Shown here in pieces: positions 10,886-23,212 of a stretch of 64,000 nt of DNA. The notes below the pieces were generated by a model. That model did no database searches. It was not told the DNA's origin and was given only the letters and a program-made list of their open reading frames with translations. Positions within the stretch are counted from its first letter, which is position 1; each line of letters opens with the position of its first letter. This DNA is from Inia geoffrensis. Taxonomy: Eukaryota; Chordata; Mammalia; Artiodactyla; Iniidae. Both the position numbers and the translations under genes were made by a program. The DNA is taken from contig CM070901.1 of NCBI GenBank assembly GCA_036417435.1, forward strand, positions 66,212,501 through 66,276,500. The letters are read 5' to 3'.

Positions 10886-13800
10886 ATGGTAATAGGAACA
10901 TACATATCGATAATTACCTTAAACGTGAATGGATTAAATGCTCCAACCAAAAAACACAGGCTTGCTGAATGGATACAAAAACTAGACTCATATATATGCT
11001 GTCTACAAGAGACTCACTTCAGACCAAGGGACACATACAGACTGAAAGTGAGGGGATGGAAAAAGATATTCCTTGCAAATGGAAATCAAAAGAAAGCTGG
11101 AGTAGCTATACTCGTATCAGGTAAAATAAACTTTAAAATAAAGAATGTTACAAGAGACAAGGAAGGACACTATATAATGATCAAGGGATCAATCCAAGAA
11201 GAAGATATAACAATTATAAATATATATGCACCCAACATAGGAGCACCTCAATACATAAGGCAACTGCTAAAAACTCTAAAAGAGGAAATCGACAGTAACA
11301 CAATAATAGTGGGGGACTTTAGCACCTCACTTACACCAATGGACAGATCATCCAAACAGAAAATTAATAAGGAAACACAAGCTTTAAATGACACAATAGA
11401 CCAGATAGATTTAATTGATATTTATAGGACATTCCATCCAAAAACAGCAGATTACACTTTCTTCTCAAGTGCACACAGAACGTTCTCCAGGATACATCAC
11501 ATCTTGGGTCACAAGTCCACCCTCAGTAAATTTAGGAAAATTGAAATCATATCAAGCATCTTTTCTGACAATGACCCTATGAGATTATAAATAAGTTACA
11601 GGGTAAAAAAAATAAAAAACAGAACCAAATGGAGACTAAACAATACATTACTAAATAACCAAGATATCACTGAAGAAATCAAAGAGGAAATCAGAAAATA
11701 CCTAGAGGCAAATGACAATGAAAACACGATGATCCACAACCTATGGGATGCAGCAAAAACAGTTCTAAGAGGGAAGTTTGCAGCTATACAAGCTTACCTC
11801 AGGAAACAAAAAAAGTCTCAAATAAACAATCTAACCTTACACCTAAAGGAACAAAAGAAAGAAGAACAAACAAAACCCAAGTTAGCAGAAGGAGAGAAAT
11901 CATAAAGATCAGAGCAGAAATAAGTGAAATCGAAACAAATAAAACAATAGAAAAAATAAATAAAACTACAACCTGGTTCTTTGGGAAGATAAAAAAAATT
12001 GATAACCCATTAGCCAGACTCATCAAGAAAACGAGGGAGAAGATTCAAATCAATAAAATTGAAATGAAATGAAATGAAAAAGGAGAAGTTACAACAGACA
12101 CTGCAGAAATACAAAGCATCCTAAGAGATTACGACAAGCAACTCTATGCCAATAAAATGGACAACCTGGAAGAAATGGAAAAATTCTTAGAAAGGTATAA
12201 ACTTTCAAGACTGAACCAGGAAGAAATAGAAAATATGAACAGACCAATCAGAAGTAATGAAATTGAAACTGTGATTAAAATCTTCTAACAAACAAAAGTC
12301 CAGGACCAGGTGGCTTCACAGGTGAATTCTATCAAACATTTAGAAAAGAGCTAACACCCATCCTTCTCAAAGTCTTCCAAAAAATTGCAGAAGAAGGAAC
12401 ACTCCCAAACTCATTCTATGAGGCCACCATCACTCTGATACCAAAACCAGACAAAGATACTACAAAAAAAGAATATTATAGACCAATATCACTGATGAAT
12501 AGAGATGCAAAAATCCTCAACAAAATAGTAGCAAACAGAATTCAACAACACATTAAAAGGATCATACACCATGATCATGTGGGATTTATCCCAGGGATGC
12601 AAGGATTATTCAATATATGCAAACCAATCAATATGATACGCCATATTAACAACTTGAAGAAGAAAAACCATATGATCATCCCAGTAGATGCAGAAAAAGC
12701 TTTTGACAAAATTCAACACCCATTTATGATAAAAACTCCCCAGAAAATGGGCATAGAGGAAAACTACCTCTATGCAATAAAGGCCATATACAACAAACCC
12801 ACAGCAAACATCATTCTCAATGGTGAAACACTGAGCGCATTTCCTCTAAGATCAGGAACAAGACAAGGATAGCCACTCTCACCACTATTATTCAACATAG
12901 TTTTGGAAGCCCTAGACACAGCAATCAGAGAAGAGAAAGAAATAAAAGTAATACAAATTGGAAAAGAAATGAAACTGTCACTCTTTGCAGATGACATGTT
13001 ACTATACATAGAGAATCCTAAAGATGACCCCAGAAAACTACTAGAGCTAATCAATGAATTTGATAGAGTAGTAGCAGGATACAAAATTAATGCACAGAAA
13101 TCTCTTGCATTCCTATACACTAATGATGAAAAATCTGAAAGAGAAATTAAGGAAACACTCCTATTTACCATTGCAACAAAAAGAATAAAACACCTAGGAA
13201 TAAACCTACCTAGGGAGACAAAAGACCTTTATGCAGAAAACTATAAGACAGTGATGAAAGAAATTAAAGATGATACCAACAGATGGAGAGATATACCATG
13301 TTCTTGGATTGGAAGAATCAATATTGTGAAAATGACTATACTACACAAAGCAATCTACAGATTCAGTGCAATCCCTAACAAGTTACCAATGGCATTTTTT
13401 ACAGAACTAGAACAAAAATCTTAAAATTTGTATGGAAACACAAAAGACCCCTAATAGACAAAGCAGTCTTGAGGGAAATAAATGCAGCTGGAGGAATCAG
13501 ACTCCCCGACTTCAGACTATACTACAAAGCTACAGTAATCAAGACAATATGGTACTGGCACAAAAACAGAAACATAGATCAATGGAACAAGATAGAAAGC
13601 CCAGAGATAAACCCATGCACCTATGGTCAACTAATCTATGACAAAGGAGGCAAGGATATACAATGGAGAAAAGACAGTCTCTTCTATAAGTGGTGCTGGG
13701 AAAACTGGACAGCTACATGTAAAAAATAAAATTAGAACACTCCCTAACACCATACCCAAAAATAAACTCAAAATGGATTAGAGACCTAAATGTAAGACCA

Positions 13801-14697
13801 GACATGATAAAATTCTTAGAGGAAAACATAGGAAGAACACTCTTTGACATAAATCACAGCAAGATCTTTTTTGATCCACCTCCTAGAGTAATGGAAATAA
13901 AAACAAAAATAAACAAATGGGACCTAATGAAACTTCAAAGTTTTTGCACAGCAAAGGAACCATAAATAAGATGAAAAGGCAACCCTCAGAATGGGAGAAT
14001 ATATTTGCAAATGAATCAAAGGACAAAGGATTAATCTCCAAAATATATAAATAGCTCATGCAGCTCAATGTTAAAAAAAACAAACAACCCAATCCAAAAA
14101 TGGTGCTGAAGACCTAAATAAACTTTTCTCTACAGATAGCCAAGAAGCACATGAAAAGCTGCTCAACATCACTAATTATTAGAGAAATGCAAATCAATAC
14201 TAAAATTATGTATCACCTCATACCAGTCAAAATGGGCATCATCAGAAAACCTACAAACAACAAATGCTGGAGAGGGTGTGGAGAAAAGGGAACCCTCTTG
14301 CACTGTTGGTGGGAATGTAACTTGATACAGACACTATGGAGAACAGTATGGAGGTTCCTTAAAAAACTAAAAATAGAATTACCATATGACCCAGCAATCC
14401 CACTACTGGGCATATACCCAGAGAAAACCATAATTCAAAAAGACACATGCACCCCAATATTCATTGCAGCACTATTTACAATAGTCAAGTCATGGAAGCA
14501 ACCCAAATGCCCATCGACAGATGAATGGATAAAGATTTGGTACATATATACAATGGAATATTACTCAGCCATAAAAAGGAACGAAATTGGGTAATTTGTA
14601 GAGACGTGGATGGATCTAGAGACTGTCATACAGAGTGAAGTAAGTCAGAAAGAGAAAAACAAATATCGTATATTAACGCATATATGTGGAACCTAGA
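10886..14697 (+). pseudogene. L1 ORF2 (endonuclease / reverse transcriptase), broken
   Basis: ORF2p nicks target DNA and reverse-transcribes L1 RNA. The start is the conventional M-(V)[14 protein letters not shown]. The endonuclease region (10886-11590) is open for 234 codons, but catalytic motifs have decayed. Where the family has GDFNT this copy has GDFST, SRIDHI is SRIHHI, and SDHN is SDND. A TAA follows at 11588. Reverse transcriptase fragments survive at 12495-12872 and 12903-13424, with the LFADDM catalytic motif intact near 12975. In-frame stops occur at, for example, 12870 (RQG then TAG). The C-terminal Cys/His segment [18 protein letters not shown] is at 14151-14594. The original stop is probably the TAG near 14697. 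Confidence 0.93.
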
Positions 14698-14946
14698 AAA
14701 ATGGTACAGATGAACTGGTTTGCTGGGCAGAAATTGCGACGCAGATGTAGAGAACAAATGTATGGACACCAAAGGGGGAAAGCTGTGGGGGAGTGGGCGT
14801 GGTTGTGGGATGAATTAGGAGATTGGGATTGACATGTATACACTAATATGTATAAAATAGATAACTAATAAGAACCTGCTGTATAAATAAATAAATAAAT
14901 AAAACATTTAAAAAAATAAAAAAATTTTAAAAAGTAACTTTCTAGA

Positions 14947-15319
14947 ATGAGTTTCACAAAGTAATGAGAAAAATAAGCTTGAGGTTTTATTCAAGCTGGT
15001 ATTGTGTTAGTACCCACTTTGTTTAATACTTATAAATAAAAGTTATCTTTGATTAAAATGAAACCTATTCCTCAAGTAATTATTAGTAATTATATGAAAG
15101 TTGTGTTTACTGATACCCCCCCAAACTTGATTCTCTTTTAATGTTTTCCCTCTCAGTAACTGGCATCTCCATTCAGGAATACAAAGTTCTATTAATTTTA
15201 TCTACAATATATATAACTATCCTCTCCTCTTCACTACCACAACTCAGTCTAAAAAAATATTATCTCTTTCCTGGACTGTTGCAGTCATTTCTTAAATAAT
15301 CTCATGCTCTCTTGCTATA
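14947..15319. other. Unannotated DNA
   Basis: AT-rich sequence right after the L1 duplication. No gene or confident repeat. Confidence 0.35.
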
Positions 15320-15625
15320 TAATTTCCAGATAACAGCCAGAGTGAAAAATTTTTAATGCAAATTTATCATCTCACTATTGTTCTTCAAACACTTTATGGC
15401 TTCTGTTTACAGTTAGAATAATCTGAAATCTTACTCTGATACCATGCCCTGTGTTGTCTCCAGCATCCTTTCCCACCTTTCCAGGTAATCACTAGTCTCT
15501 TGACTTGCACCCCATTTTTTTTCTCCTCAAGCTTTTGCCCACCCTATGTTTGCTGCTTGAAATTTCTTTCTCCCTTTCTTTCCTCTAATGACTGCTATTT
15601 AACTTTTTGGTCTCAAGGTAAGTAT
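15320..15625 (+). repeat. L2 LINE 3' region
   Basis: Diverged L2 in sense orientation: 'cagccagagtgaaaaattttta', 'caaacactttatggcttct' and 'gcttttgcccaccctatgtttgc', ending in the 'gaaatttctttctccc' segment. The 163-codon frame at 15500-15991 runs across this L2 and the next repeat and is not a gene. Confidence 0.55.
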
Positions 15626-15833
15626 TGCTTCTTCAAGAAGAAATGTTTCCCTAGCAAGGAAGACTGCATTATTGGCCTTTGTTATTCTTCCCTTTCTGCA
15701 TCCATGGTCTTGCTCTATCCTCACTGTGGCAGAGAGCATTCCCCTGCCTTTGACTTTGGACTTGGCTATATTGACTTGTGTAATAGTGACCGTGCTTCAG
15801 CTGTGAGCCTAGGTCTTAAGAGGGCTCAGTGGG

Positions 15834-16090
15834 TATATCAGTCAGGGTTCTCTGGAGAAACAGGACTACTAGAGAGAGAGAGAAATTTTAAGAAACTGGC
15901 TTATGTGATTGTGGGGTCTGTCAAGTCCAAAATCTGCAGGCTGGAAACTCAGGTAAGATATGGTGCTACAGTCTTAGCCCAAAATCCATAAGCCAGGCCA
16001 GTAGGCTGGAAACTCAGGCAGGATTTCTAAACTGTAGTCTTGAAACAGAACTTCTCCAGAAAACTGCAATTTTTGCTCATAACGCCTTCA
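15834..16090 (+). repeat. Interspersed repeat, family unresolved
   Basis: It begins with 'atcagtcagggttctctggagaaaca', a very common mammalian repeat terminus. It continues with a GA-rich stretch (15871-15885) and 'tccaaaatctgcaggctgg', which is partly duplicated at 16003. The same terminus occurs in reverse at 40669-40713. I am confident that it is a repeat but not of its class (LTR or DNA element). Confidence 0.55.
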
Positions 16091-16290
16091 GCTGATGGTT
16101 GAGGTCCACTTATGTTATAAAGATTTTTTTTTTATTAGTAGACTTTATGTTTTAGAGTCTTTTAAAAGATAGACTTTATTTTTTGAGTTATTTAGATTGA
16201 CAGAAAAATTGAGCTGGTACTACAGAGTTCCTATATGCCCCTCAGGCCCTGGTGTTCCTTTTTATTAACTTCTTACATTAATATGTTATA

Positions 16291-16545
16291 TTCTGGGGGA
16301 GTTTGGGATTAGCAGATGCAAACTATTATGTAGAATGGATAAACAACAAGGTCCTACAAGGATAAAAAACAAGGTTCCTGTATAGCACAAGCAACTATAT
16401 TCAAAGCCTTGGGATAAGCCATAATGGAAAAGAATATGAAAAAGAATATATGTATGTATATAACTGAATCACTCTGCTGTAGAGCAGAAAATAACACACC
16501 ATTGTAAATCAACTATACTTCAATAAAATAATTTTTTTAAATGTG
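16291..16545 (+). mobile_element. Short L1 3' UTR insertion
   Basis: The sequence from 'gggggagtttgggattagcag' to 'caactatacttcaataaaat' is the 3' UTR of a cetartiodactyl L1 in sense orientation, 5'-truncated and ending in an A/T-rich tail. It splits the surrounding antisense L1 between 'atatgttat' and 'tgctacatttgttcc'. I could not define a clean target duplication. Confidence 0.65.
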
Positions 16546-17780
16546 CTACATTTGTTCCAATTAACGAACCAGTTGAGGCATATATTAACTTAAACATGAG
16601 TTTTCATGTCTCCAACTCTAATCTCTTATCACATGAATCATTCTAACCTCCTCCCTTTGTTGTAACCTCCAACATCAACAGTGAGAAACCCACCGTCTGC
16701 TGTCTGTAAGTGTTCACTTCCAGTATACACGAACAGCAGTTATCAGAATTGTTAACCCGTACCCCCATGGGAGACAACTTTATGAACTAAAGTGCTTATA
16801 TGCAGTACTTTTTGCCTTTAGTCTTACAAACTCTGTTTATTTCTAAAATTGCTTAGGTTAGACTTTTTACCCACCCTCCTCACTTAGGTTTTTTCATGCA
16901 TGTGTAACTCTTTACTGCATTCTTTACTAGAATCACCTGAGCGCCAGGTAATTTTTTTATTTTGCACACATTAAAGTTCATTCTTTGTGTTGTACAGTTT
17001 TAAGGATTTTGACAAATGCATAATGTCATGTATTCAAGATTACAGTATTATACAGAATAGTTTCACCACCCTAAAATCCCTTATACTTCAACCTATTCAT
17101 TACCCTCTAACTCCATCCTCCACTGAACCCCTGGCAAACATTGACCTTTTTATTATCTCTATAGTTTCTTTCTTCCAGAATATAATATAATTGAGATCGT
17201 ATAGTATATAGCCCATTCAGACTGGTTTTTTTCACTTAGCAATATGCATTTGAGTTTCCTCCATGTCTTTTTGTGAGTTGACAGCTCATTTCTTGCCACC
17301 GAATAACATTCCATTGTATGGGTGTACCACAGTTTGTGTATCCATTCACATATAAAGAACATACTGTACTTCCACTTTTTAAGTGATTATGAATAAAACT
17401 GCTATAAACATTTGTGTACAGGTTTTTGGGTAAACATAAGTTTTCAACTCAATTGGTAAGTATTTAGGAGCACAACTGTATGATAAGATTATGCTGAGCT
17501 CTGTGAGAAACTGTCTTCCAAAGTGGCTGACCCATTCTGCATTCCTGTCAGTAGTGAGTGAGAGTTCCTGTTGTTCTGCATTCTTGTCTGTACTTAGTAT
17601 CATCAGCTTTTTCAGATTTTAGCCATTTGAATAGGTGTGTAATAGTATCTCATTGTTGCTTAATTTGCAATTAATTATTAATTAAATTAATAATGAAAAA
17701 TTATGTTGAACATCTTTTCATATGATTACCTGTTATCTGTATATCTTCTTAGGTGAGGTGTCTGTTCAGATCTTTTGCCC

Positions 17781-17990
17781 TTTTTTTTTTTTTTTTTCCA
17801 GTACGCGGGCCTCTCACTGTTGTGGCCCTCTCCCGTTGCGGAGCACAGGCTCCGGACGCTCAGGCTCAGCGGCCATGGCTCACAGGCCCAGCCGCTCCGC
17901 AGCATGTGGGATCTTCCCAGACCGGGACACGAACCCATGTCCCCTGCATTGGCAGGTGGACTCTCAACCACTGCGCCACCAGGGAAGCCC
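17781..17990 (-). mobile_element. CHR-type tRNA-Glu SINE
   Basis: Complete antisense CHR SINE. The T run at 17781-17797 is its tail, and its 5' end is the reverse of GGGCTTCCCTGGTGGCGCAG at about 17971-17990. A short direct repeat, TTTTGCCC, is present just before the tail and just after the 5' end (17991-17999), with the intact L1 reading across ('cttttgccc...atttttaat'). Open frames here (17722-18156 and neighbours) are SINE translations. Confidence 0.95.
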
Positions 17991-18180
17991 TTTTTGCCCA
18001 TTTTTAATAGGGTTGTTTGTTTTCTTATTGTTGAGTTTTAAGAGGCCATTATATATTTTGGATACAAGTCTTTTAACAGATATCTGTTTTGCAAATATTT
18101 TATCTCAATATATTGCTTGCTTTTTCAATTTCTTAACAGTGTCTTTCACAAAGTGAAATATTTTAAGTCTGACTTAATGT

Positions 18181-18660
18181 TCTCATTGCTATTCAGCATT
18201 ATGGCAATGGTATTTTATTAGTTTTCTGTTTTGACCTATTAAAATAATGCTGCTATGAACATTCCTGTCCTGTACATGTCTTTTGGTAAACACATGTATG
18301 CATTTCTATTGAGTACATACCTAGGAATGGAATTGCTGATTCATAATGGATGCATATATATAGCTTCAGTAGCTACAGCCAAAAGTTTTTCAAAAGTGGC
18401 TGTACTTGGGCTTCCCTGGTGGCGCTGTGGTTGAGAGTCTTCCTGCTGATGCAGGGGACACGGGTTCGTGCCCCGGGCCGGGAAGATCCCACATGCCGCG
18501 GAGCAGCTGGGCCCGTGAGCCATGGCCACTGGGCCTGCGCGTTCGGAGCCTGTGCTCCGCAACGGGAGAGGCCACAACAGTGAGAGGCCCGCATACCGCA
18601 AAAAAAAAAAAAAAAAGTGGCTGTACCAATTTACATTTGCCTCTTTAGTGTACAGTTGGC
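18181..18660 (-). repeat. Old L1 ORF2 fragment, antisense
   Basis: A second antisense L1 piece: 'aataatgctgctatgaacattcctg', 'cctaggaatggaattgctgattcata', and after the nested SINE 'ggctgtaccaatttacatttgcc'. It repeats the part of L1 already present at 17390-17450, so it is a separate insertion rather than a continuation. Confidence 0.6.
18406..18612 (+). mobile_element. CHR-type tRNA-Glu SINE
   Basis: Complete sense CHR SINE inside the antisense L1, with a perfect 14-bp duplication AAAAGTGGCTGTAC at 18392-18405 and 18613-18626. The B-box-like 'gggttcgtgcc' is intact. Together with the antisense copy at 17781 it forms an inverted pair about 415 bp apart. Several open frames on both strands are shadows of this SINE. 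Confidence 0.97.
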
Positions 18661-19779
18661 AGTTGCGCATAGGGCTTCATAAAACCTTCCGAGACCTCTA
18701 ATGTTCAGCCAAGTTTGAGAGCCACTGTTTAAGAACTCCCCAGAAGTCTTAACTGATTGATCCAGATTCTCCATTCTATACTGTTTCTCAAGAAATTCCT
18801 GAAAATCTCCACATCAATTCTTGGCCTTTCCAATCCTGGTTACCACATAGCTACTCTTTGTCACTTGTCACACACACATACACACACACATAGCACCACC
18901 ACCACCAAGTAGTTATATATTTTTTAAAGCAGGAAAACATATTTCCTGATTTTAACATCTCTAAGGGTCTCCACCTCCATTTATATTTTATTACACTTAC
19001 CCTGTTTCATGGGTTTCCCCTCAAATCTCTATAGATTTAGGTCCAGACACAGTGTAAATTTTCTAGTAAGTTCAAACAACCCCTCAGTCTGCCACCTAAA
19101 GTTGTCCTCAGCTGCTGTAGGGTTTGCCAGCTGGGACTCACTGGCCCTCATACAGATCCTGGTAGACAAGGATTTGCTTGTATTATATTTTAGAAGGGCA
19201 CAGGTACAAGACTGGATAAACAATCATTGAGTTTTTGAAAACAGCATTAGGCTGTGTTCTCCCTGTGGCTTAGCAACAAGACCATGCACACGTGGAAGGA
19301 GCATCACATGGAGGCTGAATCCCGGAGCTTGGAGACACAGCTCACAGAAATGAGGAAGAAGATCAGATGCTGCTCAAACTCCATATAATAAAATTTTGTT
19401 TTAATGGTTACATTTCTAGGAATCACATCCTTGTTTTGCAACAGCTGGGGACCAATCTATTTCTCTGAAGTGAATTAGCAAGCAAAAAGCAGTATTCTTC
19501 CTACAGCAAGTGGAAAATGAAAATGATAAGCAGAAGCCCCCATACCTAAGCTTTTTTTCCCCTAAACTCTTTGAGAGGGAGAACAGATAGCTTTTACTAC
19601 AGACATAAATGGTATGTTGGAGCTGGAATGAGGTAGATAGACTACATGGAATTTTGTAGAACCAAGTAGTACTGTTCTAGAGTCGAACCTATTGACAGCA
19701 GTGCAAAAGAACATACAAAATGTATTTATATCCTCATAAGCAAATTGTAAGAGTGTAGTACAAACTCTTGCTCCCAGTT
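18661..19779. other. Unannotated DNA
   Basis: No gene. A short (CA)n with interruptions plus a (CAC)n tract lies at 18871-18906. Overlapping frames of 64-73 codons at 19009-19230 exist on both strands and have no recognisable features. Confidence 0.35.
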
Positions 19780-20285
19780 TAGTACAAACCCATAGCTTTC
19801 AAGATTGACTTGAATTTGAGTCCATCTGCCCTTCCCCTATTTATCCTTCCACCTGCTGTGTCATCCTGTCTCACTATTCACTTTCCCTAAACATGCTATA
19901 GATTTCATGACTTTGTGACTTTTTCATGCCATTCCCTTCCATTGGAATGTCTTCCTCCCTCTTCTCATGCTTCATTTTTATTTCCCCAATTTCTACTTTT
20001 AAAAACCAGCTCAAATGCCACCTCTTCCAGGAAGTCTTCCTTAAATTTTCTCAGTATTACAAGGCATGTATTTCTTTTTTCCCCAATAGTATTTCTTTAC
20101 AGTTCTGTTTAGCACTTATTGTATTTGGCCTCAGTTTATGTTTAGTACATTTATAAGTACCTTCATATATTACATGGTAATCTTTTTAGGGGTTTAGGGG
20201 CATCTTATTTATTGAAACTTTATATTCCTCATATCACCTGGACAATACCTTGGACATAGTAAGTTCTATACGAACTTGAATTATA
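19780..20285 (+). repeat. L2 LINE 3' end
   Basis: Sense L2: 'gccattcccttccattggaatgtcttcctccc', 'accagctcaaatgccacctcttccaggaagtcttcct', then a degraded terminal 'acatagtaagttctatacgaactt'. The open frames at 19915-20156 are inside it. Confidence 0.7.
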
Positions 20286-21374
20286 TTTGTCCAAGAAAAA
20301 AGAGAAGGATTTATGGAGGTTAATCATCTCAGAGAATGCCTTACAAAAACAAAAACAAAACAGGAGAACACGAATCATCTATTGGAGTACGGGAATGGCT
20401 TCCTTTTATAGTTACTTTCATAACCACTTCCTGTAGCCGTGGGATTTCACCTATACAATATTTTTTCTTTTCCGAGTTTCGACTCCATCTCTCACCAAGA
20501 TCACCTAGTGCCTGGCAACTCCCGATTTCATGAGAAAAAACTTTTCCCAAGGCTGAATATAAAAAGAGAAGAAAAGCTGGCATGGCTTGAGGAAGGGGTG
20601 ATGGAGAGGAACTGAGATAATCCATCTTCCCCATGATCAGAGAACACAGAGGGGAGTCTTGATCAAATGTGTTTTAATGGGATTTAGATTTATTTTGTCT
20701 TGATTAATCCCTGGAGGAAATAGGTTTCCATTTCTGTAAAATGATTTTCTTTGCAGCACCTGCTGCCAACCAGCAATCCACACGTGCAAGGACTCTCACA
20801 TGGAGAATGACCCACATCTCCTTCACCAATTCACCCCCCTCCACCCTCCAAGTCCATGTGAAAGAACAGGCACCAACGATTCCATGGCCTAAATCTGTGC
20901 TATTTTATTCCAAAGAAGGATTAGGGCAATAGCCAGAAATTTTCCACTGTATCTGGATAAGTATTAACGAGAGAGAATTACAGGAGTCTGAGTAACTATT
21001 CAGTGGCTTATTTCCTTAAAGGTAGGTTTTATTGTCTGCTTTCTCTTGTGCCTGGGAGAGAACATTGCTCATGATAGGGGTTCTACAGAGTTTTGTTAAA
21101 TGTGTTGATTTATTTGTTTTTTGAACATTTATTTCTCTGTTGATCTGTGGATTTATCTATTAAATACTCCCCATCTTTGTCTGTCTAAATTGTACCCATT
21201 ATTCAAATTACTTTTTCTTCATGAAATCCTCTTGCCTGATTCTTAAATCACTTAAGGAAGAATGCTTAGTCCTTTAACTGAGCAAATAGAATGAGGTTTG
21301 AGGTTCTGTTTGACCTCTCCAATTGCCTCATTTATCTGCCTGTTGCATCCAGACTTTGAGGAAATGATTAATTT
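20286..21374. other. Unannotated DNA
   Basis: Contains a 97-codon minus-strand frame (20341-20634) that starts MGKMDYLSSS and lacks recognisable domains. It overlaps a + strand frame of similar length, as expected by chance. No gene is supported. Confidence 0.35.
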
Positions 21375-21377
21375 GGA

Positions 21378-21548
21378 CCAGTGATTCTCAAACTTGACCA
21401 CATATTGGAATCACCTGGAGAATGCCAACCCCTAGAGTTTCTGATTCAGCAAGTTTGGTGTGAGGTATGAAAATTTGCTTTTCTAAAATGTTTCCAAAGG
21501 ATGTTAATTCAGCTGGTCTAGAAACTATTCCTTGAAAACCACTGATTC
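21378..21548. repeat. MER5-like hAT (Charlie) element
   Basis: Shows 'ccagtgattctcaaacttgaccacatattggaatcacctgg' at one end, the middle 'tttctgattcagcaagt', and 'gaaaaccactgattcag' at the other. These are the MER5 terminal and internal signatures, with an insertion-altered middle. Confidence 0.7.
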
Positions 21549-21689
21549 AGAGGAAACTTGCTACAGCACTAAAGTGTGTCGGCTCAATTCTCCTTTCTAA
21601 ATCTCTCTCTCTCTTTTCCTCTCTCTTTCTCTCTCCTGCTTATCAGGCCCATAAGATCCTGGATATATATAAATCTTCCTACTAGAGCG

Positions 21690-21965
21690 TCACATTTCTC
21701 CCCAGTCTGGTTACTGCCTACCTTTGCATTTCTGGGCAGATGGTCTCCTGCTACCCTATCCAATCCTACACCAAGCCCTACCCTCTAGCTATGCTGTGCT
21801 TTTTGTGGTTTCCTGAACATCTGCAGGGCTATTTCAACTTCTTTGCGCATGCTGTTTCCTCTAGCTGGAATGCTCTTTCCTGCCTGACAATTTCTTTTTT
21901 AACCTTCAAAATTCAGCTCTTACTGCATCTTTCCTAATGTTTTTTTCTAACCAGCACCCCTGCCC
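21690..21965 (+). repeat. L2 LINE 3' region
   Basis: Sense L2: 'tttgcgcatgctgtttcctctagctggaatgctctttcctgcc', followed by 'aaattcagctcttactgcatc'. The frames at 21576-21937 fall on it. Confidence 0.65.
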
Positions 21966-22595
21966 CACCACCTCCCTCAACCCTGTTCCTTCTGACCCTC
22001 TCCACGTTTGCACACATGCAGTTGACTGATTTGCTTCTGGCTGCCACATGATAGTATCTACCTCCCTTTGCACTCAACACATTATTTTGTCATTTTTTTA
22101 AAATGCCAGCTGTCTCCAACTGAGTATGATCTTTGGGGGGGGGCTAGAGTGATGTCATAAATTTTGGGGGGGGAATAGCCAATAAGTATTAATATGAATG
22201 AACATCTGAGGTTTGATATGTGTTCCACTCTCCTCTCATGAAATAAGATGATGAGGGCCAAGGAGTCATGATGATTAATGGGCAAGAATCCTAGAAGTCA
22301 TGGTTATGAAGATTAGGCAAAATGTTGACAAACCCCTAGAACACTCATGGTTGTAAAGGATATGGCTATAAAGTGTGAGACTGTGAGAACAGTTTAGAGA
22401 AAAGTATAATGCCTCGAAGGACACTGGAAAAAACAAGGTGCTCCTTGTTCTGCGGAGCTCTATGATGGCTCCTTAGTAAGCCAGAAGCCCTGTGAACTGT
22501 ATTGGATTCTCTCCAGAAGTCACCTTTCTTGCTTCACTGACAAGCTTTCCATTGATGCAGTTTTCTTGAAGGGAGGCTTGGCAAGTGCTTAAAAC
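21966..22595. other. Unannotated DNA with two G runs
   Basis: Two short G homopolymers (around 22134-22143 and 22163-22172) lie about 30 bp apart. The remainder is plain non-coding sequence. Confidence 0.4.
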
Positions 22596-22605
22596 GAGTG
22601 CCCTC

Positions 22606-22818
22606 GGGCTTCCCTGGTGGCGCAGTGGTTGAGAGTCCGCCTGCCGATGCAGGGGACACGGGTTCGTGCCCCAGGCCGGGAAGATCCCACATGCCGCAGA
22701 GCGGCTGGGCCCGTGAGCCATGGCCACTGAGCCTGCGCGTCCAGAGCCTGTGCTCCGCAATGGGAGAGGCCACAACAGTGAGAGGCCCGGGTACCACAAA
22801 AAAAAAAAAAAAAAGAAG
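22606..22818 (+). mobile_element. CHR-type tRNA-Glu SINE
   Basis: Complete sense copy flanked by the 10-bp duplication GAGTGCCCTC (22596-22605 and 22819-22828). The A tail ends in AAAAGAA. It is close to the family consensus apart from a few CpG changes and 'gggtaccacaaa' at the end. The overlapping 127- and 148-codon minus-strand frames (22473-22919) come from the SINE and flanking DNA. Confidence 0.96.
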
Positions 22819-22828
22819 AGTGCCCTCA

Positions 22829-23212
22829 CCTTGGCTCCAGAAATCCCACTGAGAGATGACACACAAAGAGAATAAAGATGGGCAGAGTACACAAACTTGA
22901 AATACTGGATTTGGCACAAGGGCTATTTGTCTCTTCAGAATTCCCCGGGTTCTTCAAATGCATATTTAATGTTATTAAAAAGAACATTTCCAGTCTTTGG
23001 AAAATGGAGAGCTTCCAAGTCAGCAATTTTCCTTTTGGTGTGGAAAGTGCCAAAGAAATAACAACACTTACCAGAGGTCCAAGAATTTCCCCTCAGCTTA
23101 AGAGAACTTGTCAAAAAGGCAACATAGTCTTTTTGTCTTTTCAGTAGAATCCTTGTTGAAAAACAGCACTCACATTGGAGCCATGTTTGGCTGCATGGCT
23201 CATGGCAAGACC
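22829..23212. other. Unannotated DNA
   Basis: Several overlapping frames on both strands and no recognisable protein. The minus-strand 129-codon frame (22935-23324) owes its length to the minisatellite next to it. Confidence 0.35.

Larger units (their letters stand above)
9014..14946 (+). mobile_element. Full-length, inactive L1 retrotransposon
   Basis: Complete L1 of about 5.9 kb (body 9034-14926) between perfect 20-bp direct repeats at 9014-9033 and 14927-14946. In order it holds a 5' UTR of about 0.9 kb beginning near 'caagatggcagaacag', a decayed ORF1, a decayed ORF2 and a 3' UTR ending in (AAAT)n and A-rich sequence. Many stops and frameshifts show long inactivity. Its 5' UTR is not visibly related to that of the younger L1 at 27-34.8 kb, whereas the ORFs are clearly homologous. 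Confidence 0.95.
16110..18180 (-). repeat. Old L1 fragment, antisense, with nested insertions
   Basis: 3' UTR and C-terminal ORF2 sequence of an old L1 in reverse. The UTR (16190-17160) matches the segment at 7045-7480. The part 17200-17760 is ORF2-derived ('cattccattgtatgggtgtaccacagtttg'), and 17990-18170 continues it. It is interrupted by a short + strand L1 3' UTR (about 16291-16540) and by a CHR SINE (17781-17990). The short frames at 17159-17603 are degraded ORF2 remnants (the 17159-17362 one contains MECYSVARNEL-like sequence). Confidence 0.7.

Noticed and set aside
15500..15991. 163-codon + strand frame
   Set aside because: It runs through an L2 fragment and an unresolved interspersed repeat with a GA run. 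It is not a single coherent gene.
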